Assembly: GCA_028023455.1 (NCBI GenBank)
Contig: JAQFVV010000156.1
Span: forward strand, 2,623,236-2,687,235
Direction: 5' to 3'
Length of the DNA stretch: 64,000 nt
DNA from: Epiperipatus broadwayi
Lineage: Eukaryota > Onychophora > Udeonychophora > Euonychophora > Peripatidae
Part shown: piece after piece, positions 58,655 through 64,000 of the stretch
How positions within the stretch are numbered: position 1 is the stretch's first letter
Layout: the number at the start of each line of letters is the position of its first letter
Position numbers and translations under genes: made by a program
Notes under the pieces: model-generated
What the model was told of the DNA's origin: nothing
Seen by the model: the letters and a program-made list of their open reading frames with translations, nothing else
The model's database searches: none

Positions 58655-59080
58655 CATAATAGAAAGTCATGTCATATGACTTATGTATATAGCTTGCATT
58701 TTTACAAATATGTAAAATTAAGAATATGCTAATAAGCTCTAAACAAGCTTTTTTTAATTTTTTTTTATAAATGCTACTACAGGAGGAGGCATTCACATCT
58801 TCTTTATCTAGGATTGTCCCTATCCCCAAACCAGTTTTGAGCTATGGCTGTCTTCAGTGAGGAGCTAGGACACCAGATTCAAAAAACCAACTCAAGTTGA
58901 GCATTTATCTAATAGTTAACTTTCAATAAGATCTGAAATCTTTAGACTTCTACATGTCTTTAAAGTCAGCTCTCCTGAAAAAATCATATGAGCCTGAATT
59001 TAATTCAGATATTCATATATTAATAGGCTTAGCCATTTAATTTAGCCAAAGCCACCAACAGCAAAATAATAAGGTACTGT
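58655..59080 (-). mobile_element. Hammerhead-type element family 2, single copy
   Basis: The unit (AATAGAAAGTCATG to AACAGCAAAATAATAA) is homologous over its length to both arms of the pair at 61178-62028. In sense (minus) orientation it carries a degenerate hammerhead: CTGAAGA is the complement of 58851-58857, stem II has decayed to CAGC/GCTC, and GAAA is mutated to AAAA. No protein is encoded. Confidence 0.75.
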
Positions 59081-59130
59081 TCTATAAGGGTATTGATACC
59101 ATTTAATGGCATTGATCCCATCAATCATCA

Positions 59131-59882
59131 TCATCAACCATTATCAATCCACTATAGGTCTCTCTAAGTTCAATTCATCTTGGATCTTTAGCTTCTCTTC
59201 TCCACATCATCCCTACACACTTTCTTATTTCATCCATCCATCTCACATGTGGTCTCTTTCTGGGTCTTTTACAATCTCTTGGAATCTGGTTTAAGATTTC
59301 AGTTGTTCATCTATTATCATCTCTTCTAGAAATATGTCCAGCCCAACTCCATTTCAGTCTTTTAATTTTTTCAATTAGCTCAGTAACACCTGTTTGTTCT
59401 CTTACCCATATATTGCATTTTTCGATCTCTTCTTGTTACTCCCAACATGCATCTTTCCATACTTTTTTGAGTGGTCTGAAGTCTCTGTATTGCTCCTCTA
59501 TTTAGTGTCCAAATCTCAGATCCATAAGTAAGAACTGGTAGAACACATTTATTAAAAACCTTCCTTTTCAAACACATAGGCATATTTCCTTTTAGTATCA
59601 AGTTATTTCTATCAACAGCATTCCAACCAAGTTTAATTCTATGATTAATTTTATCCATTATGTTTCTATCTGTATTAATAATCTGACCAAGGTATTTGTA
59701 ACTGTTAACTTCTTCTAACTCATCATAATCAATCTTTATTTTCATATTTTGAGAAAATCGATTAAACATTACTTTAGTCTTTTTAACATTTTAGTCCTAC
59801 TTTCATCTGATAACTCCTGCAACATTTCTTGCAGCACTAAAGCATTATTTGGAAAAACAACTACATCTGCAAAATCTAAATA
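59131..59882 (-). mobile_element. 5'-truncated RTE LINE, copy F
   Basis: The 3' (ATC) end is near 59123-59135, with the RTE C-terminal and RT parts up to the FADD region at 59882. 59769-59380 keeps 129 codons with YLGQIINTDRNIMDKINHRI and YGSEIWTLNRGAIQRLQTTQ. Several internal deletions (for example 13 bp near 59146 and 8 bp near 59790) distinguish it. Inactive. Confidence 0.9.
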
Positions 59883-61172
59883 TGCCGTTTAGTGGGCCGT
59901 GCTACAGTCAAACCAAATAACCACAACTTTTTTTTTTTCTGTTGTAACTAACAGCTTGCTTTGTCTTGCACAGTTTGTGTGAATGCACACAATCCTATCT
60001 TTTACCAATGTTAACACTTTGCTACCGTACTATTTCGGGATGGGTGGATTTAAAGTTTGCAGAACTATTGCATTCTGCATTCAAAAGTAATTATGGTACA
60101 ACTTTCTTAACGTAGTATTAAAAGGTAATAATTATAAACCTATTACCCCATTTCCGAACCCAACATGTAAGGTGTAAATAATTAGTAAAGGTTACGGGAA
60201 ACCACAATTTCACTGTTCTTCCGAAAAAAGTGACGGTTTGCGAGAACACCTATGAGAATTAAAATGTCTGACTATAAAATTTCTTATAGTTATATCCAGA
60301 GACAAAAAGAAATTGTAAAAAGAATACATTTTTTAATCTTAAAAAAACAAAAAACAGTCGAATTGGAAATTATTAATTGTTATTAATAAGTGTGCCATTA
60401 ATGTTATCCACCATACTTTAGTCACATATTCTTTCAAAGTTAGCTCTTGGAATGAATAAAGATTAATTTATCTTTTCAAAAATGACAAAAAAAAGAGGTC
60501 AAATACAGTTCAGTAATTAAAATATTTTCATTTTTTCCACCACGATGCAGTTAGTTATCTGTCAAGCAATGATAGTTGCGGGAGGGAGGGGATTGTGCCA
60601 GCGCAAAGCGCTAGCACATGGGGAATTATTCTAGAGTAGAATATTTGCAATAACATCTGTTAATTGATGTTTTAATTCTTGCAGATGTGAAAAGGCATAC
60701 CATCCCCCCCTACATTGCAGGACTAATATGAAATTTGTAAGCACTTGTTAACGGTTTAAATTTGTCTTCGTAAAATTGTTAATTGACTAAATTTACAGTA
60801 ATTTATTAAGGAAATCAATCAATGAATTACGTTAACCTGTAGAGATCCCTACCTTCGCATTTTCGTTAACCTATAGAGGTCCCTACCTTCACATTTTCAA
60901 GCACACTCTCCTGAGGTTTATTGCCTTAGTAAATATTAGTTAACCCATATGATCTGACTATAAAATTTCTTGTAGTTATATCCGGAGACAAATAGAAATT
61001 GTAAAAAGAATTACAGTAATTTATTAAGGAAAATAAATAAATTATGTTAACCCGTACGATTGTTATTATTATTATTTCACAAATAACGTGCTGGGCTTGT
61101 TGACATTATATTTATGTGCATTTTCATAGAAACTGCCATCAAGCAATATCAACACGCTAATAGAACAATACC
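59883..61172. mobile_element. Relic related to the 38998-40247 TIR element
   Basis: The right end, complement of 61110-61172, starts GGTATTGTTCTATTAGCGTG and aligns well with the right end of the 38998-40247 element through GATGGC, GTTTCTA and GCAC blocks. The left end could not be paired, so its boundary is set only by the end of RTE copy F. The interior has repeated blocks (60267-60330 with 60955-61010), a 33-bp doublet and a GTGCCAGCGC/GCGCTAGCAC hairpin at 60595-60617. Confidence 0.45.
60834..60900. repeat. 33-bp tandem doublet
   Basis: GTTAACCTGTAGAGATCCCT plus ACCTTCGCATTTTC is followed immediately by a second copy with three changes. Local duplication inside the TIR relic. Confidence 0.8.
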
Positions 61173-61344
61173 AATAATAATACTAATAATAGAAAGATAG
61201 GTGTCACACGACTTATATATATAGCTTGCATTGACAAATATGTAAAATTAAAAACATGCTAATAAGCTCTAGACAAGCTTTTTTTTAATTTTTTATGAAA
61301 AACGCTATTACAAGAGAAGGCATTCAAATCACCTTTATCTAGGA

Positions 61345-61415
61345 TTGTCACTATCTCCAAACCGGTTTCGAGCTATGGCTCTATATGGTTCTCTTCAGTG
61401 AGGAGCTAGGATACC
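61345..61415 (-). ncRNA. Hammerhead motif, family 2 left arm
   Basis: CTGAAGA is the complement of 61392-61398 and GAAA of 61366-61369. Stem II is GAGC/GCTC closing a CATA loop, but is preceded by an extra 10-bp GAACCATATA. ACCGGT forms a self-complementary stem III. The insertion next to the core probably damages it. Confidence 0.65.
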
Positions 61416-61860
61416 AGATTCAAAAAACCAACTTAAGCTAAGCATTTATCTAATAATTAACTTTCAATAAAATCTGAAACATTTAGACATCTACATGTTT
61501 TTAAAGTCAGCTCTCCAACTGAAAAAATCATATGGTCCTGAACTTAATTCAGATACTCCATATGTTAATAGGCTTAGCCATTTAATTTAACCAAAGCTCC
61601 CAACAGCAAAATAATAATAACAATAATAGTCATGTGACATCTGACTTTCTATTATTAGTATTATTATTTTGCTGTTGGGGGCTTTGGCTAAATTAAATGG
61701 CTAAACCTATTAATATATAGAGTATCTGAATTAAGTTCAGGCCATATGATTTTTTTAGTTGGAGAGTTGATTTTAATGACATGCAGATGTCTAAAGGTTT
61801 CAGATCTTATTGAAATTTAACTATTAGGTAAATGCTTAGCTTGAATTGGTTTTTTGATTG

Positions 61861-61918
61861 TGTCCTAGCTCCTTACTGAAGAGAGCCATAGTTTGAAACC
61901 GGTCTGGAGATAGGGACA
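61861..61918 (+). ncRNA. Hammerhead motif, family 2 right arm
   Basis: CTGAAGA is at 61876-61882. Stem II is GAGC/GTTT (with two wobble pairs) around a CATA loop. GAAA is at 61895-61898. ACCGGT forms stem III, C61904 is at the cleavage position, and stem I is CTCC/GGAG extended by TGTCCTA/TAGGGACA with one bulge. The palindromic, loop-less stem III means efficient folding would need two strands or a tandem dimer, as known for other hammerheads with such stems. In the left arm stem II is GAGC/GCTC, so the pairing is kept through different bases. Confidence 0.7.
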
Positions 61919-62028
61919 ATCCTGAATAAAGATGATTTGAATGCCTTCTCTTATAGTAGCATTTATCATTTAAAAAATTTAAAAAAAGCTTGTTTAGAGC
62001 TTATTAACACACTCTTAATTATATATAT

Positions 62029-63232
62029 AAGTATAACTTCTTTTTTTATTATTATTGTTTTATTTATTATAGTGTAAAGATACAGCATAATAGAAAGTAT
62101 TTAAATTTTTCTCTAATTCTGTGCCATAATTTACTGTATCACATTTCAAATCCAATAAAGTTATGTTTTATTTAATATTCAATATATATACACAGTGTGT
62201 GTGTTAGTGAAAAGATGGCTGTTTTTTTTTTTTTTAAGCTGCCTACTGTGTCATTTCTGAATCAACATGTGTTATGTAGCAACATAGGTTATCTATTCAC
62301 CACAAAATTTTTAAAGTACTAACATGTCTAGGTCAGAATTATTACATATAATGTGAAAGTGTGTTTCATATCTTTGTGGATCATTTTTAATGCTCTCTTT
62401 CCCATTATGAAATCTTGCAGCTACTTGAAAACATGCTTGCAACCCATAGCTTCCCTGCCATACACACTTTGATTCATTTCAAATACTTCAGCAGCAGTTT
62501 TTTTTCTTGTTTTCAGTTTAAAACAAAATTTAATGGTAGTGTATTTTTCATCATGGGTTAGAATATTAAATATACTCTCACATTTTGTCATAATTCATGA
62601 TTCAGACAAGATAGCATCTTAATTTTTTGTGGCAGATAGCACTATATAACACAATGAAGGTAATTCGGAGGAGACCTGTCACCTTAAATTGTGTATGTCA
62701 AATAATTTTTATATAAATCTAAAATTTACATGTTAAAATTGTATAAATAAGCAACGTTTATATAAAATAAAAGGTTGAATTGCTAAACAAAAAGTTCTCA
62801 AAGATTTTTTTCTATTTAAAAATATCTTTAATTAATAAAGGCATCACCCCCCTCCCCATCTCCTTTTCTTTGATCTATCATTGATTTTTTAAAAATAATA
62901 TTTTAAAATAAGATTTTTTTTTTATAAAATTATCTTGTGAATATTAAATGTGAATATTTTTAATATAAAAAATTATTGAAAAATAAGAAATCAGAAATAA
63001 TTTTAAATTTTCTTATGTGCTCTCACTGTAATTTACTAAACAGATATTTTATTGCTCTTTTATTATTGTTTTTATATGTCAAAAAAAGAAAGGAATTTAC
63101 AGATATTCTTCATAAAAAGAAAACAAAAAAAAAGTATATGATATAATATATGATTTATTATTTCAAGTTTTTTTTTGTTTTTGTTTTTAGACTGATATTA
63201 AATATGATTTTTTTTTGGTTCATCATAATAGT
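62029..63232. other. AT-rich DNA, no gene seen
   Basis: Homopolymer-rich sequence with no coherent frame or repeat family recognised. Confidence 0.45.
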
Positions 63233-63445
63233 CTACCATTATCAATCCACTGTAGAGTTTCACTAATCCATAGCTTTTTATTTCTATATTATTTTAGTAA
63301 ACTTTCCTATTCATTAATCTTTTATGTTTTGTTTTTTTTTTAAATATAGTTTTTTAGGATCTAATTTATGTCTTTAATTATCAATCTATTGTTATTTCTC
63401 CAACAGCATATTCAGCCACATCTATTTCAGCCTCTTAAATAATTT
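63233..63445 (-). mobile_element. Eroded RTE 3' end relic
   Basis: ACCATTATCAATCCACTGTA at 63235 is the diagnostic RTE 3' end. Further on, CAGCATATTCAGCCACATCT resembles the later 'atatgtccagcccaactcc' part. The copy is very old and short. Confidence 0.55.
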
Positions 63446-64000
63446 TTAGCTGAGTAATGTAAATAAAATAGTTTAGACTAACTGAAAGAAACTTCTAAAT
63501 GTCACTCTCCCACTCTGGGAGACTATTTGAATATCATATAACATTTAAAGCAATAAATCGTTTGATTGTTTTATTTATTTTGTTTAAGGGAATATATATA
63601 ATTTTTTTTAGATTGAATATAAGCAAATAATATTAACACATTTTTCTACACATTTTACACAATGCAAATACAATATTTTATTATTCCACACTTGCAAAAA
63701 CAACAAATTACAGTTTGATTATCCAGTCTTTTTTTAGGACTGTAACACACACTAATAGATAAGTACTCTATCATAACAAATTATTCATACAAAGTTAAAT
63801 TTTCTTATGTATTATAAGCTTCAAAAAATTAATTAAATCTGATCTTTTTATATTAATTATTTACTTATATATCACATTATCTATAGCTAAATACATAGTT
63901 TTAATTATATTTCATTTAGAATTAATAATTACATTTTATTTGGTACTACAATGTACTAAAATCGAAGTTTAAGTGTTTCTAGATTCTATTCTTATTATCT
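63446..64000. other. AT-rich DNA, no gene seen
   Basis: Nothing recognised to the window end. Confidence 0.45.

Larger units (their letters stand above)
61178..62028. mobile_element. Hammerhead-type element family 2, head-to-head pair
   Basis: Arms 61178-61612 and 61640-62028 are inverted copies of the unit at 58655-59080. In sense orientation both start TTATTTTGCTGTTGG near the centre and run outward, so the pair is head to head. Each has a hammerhead core in its middle. The right arm lacks about 45 bp present at the outer end of the left arm. The central spacer (61613-61665) is AT-rich and repeats the outer AATAATACTAATAATAGAAA motif inverted. No protein is encoded. Confidence 0.8.

Overview
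The window is strongly AT-rich eukaryotic DNA from an animal, almost certainly an invertebrate. Two spliced host gene starts were recognised. They lie back to back near 42.3-42.8 kb: the first two coding exons of an SGSM1/SGSM2-like gene (RUN-TBC family) on the minus strand, and the first coding exon of VPS33A on the plus strand, about 400 bp apart. No later exon of either gene was found, so most of the window is probably their long introns. An arthropod, perhaps a chelicerate, is a guess from the repeat content and is not proven.

The rest is mostly transposable elements and their relics. From left to right: a TIR element flanked by TA (447-2003); an RTE LINE fragment (2590-3338); a Tigger/pogo transposon (4351-6439); a truncated RTE (8932-9988); a solo LTR flanked by CTAG (10025-12601); a gene-poor AT-rich stretch; a 21.7-kb nest (19075-40803); the two gene starts; a foldback MITE (44961-45399); an almost complete RTE with a perfect 12-bp target duplication (49444-52730); an unidentified processed-pseudogene-like region (53970-55020); and a right flank of hammerhead-type repeats, another RTE fragment and a TIR relic.

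The nest is one RTE copy opened three times. A second Tigger lies inside it, and that Tigger carries two further insertions: a hammerhead-ribozyme element and a Penelope-like element (PLE) with RT and GIY-YIG domains. Next comes a long LTR which itself contains a complete LTR retrotransposon. Last is a TIR element with an 8-bp duplication. Removing the inserts leaves about 3.18 kb of RTE, close to the 3.29 kb of the complete copy. The inner LTR element has very long LTRs (2.77 and 2.93 kb) built on 122-bp and 131-bp tandem arrays. It has a perfect tRNA-Lys(CUU) primer site and a short interior with one Lys/Glu-rich ORF and no pol.

The most notable signal is a pair of unrelated small repeat families that carry type I hammerhead ribozyme motifs, like animal retrozymes and PLE terminal repeats. 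Family 1 is at 20195-21088 and 55576-55722; family 2 is at 58655-59080 and 61178-62028. Both families, and the PLE itself, occur as head-to-head inverted pairs. The PLE is a plausible source of the reverse transcriptase and endonuclease that moved them, which is an inference from properties and proximity.
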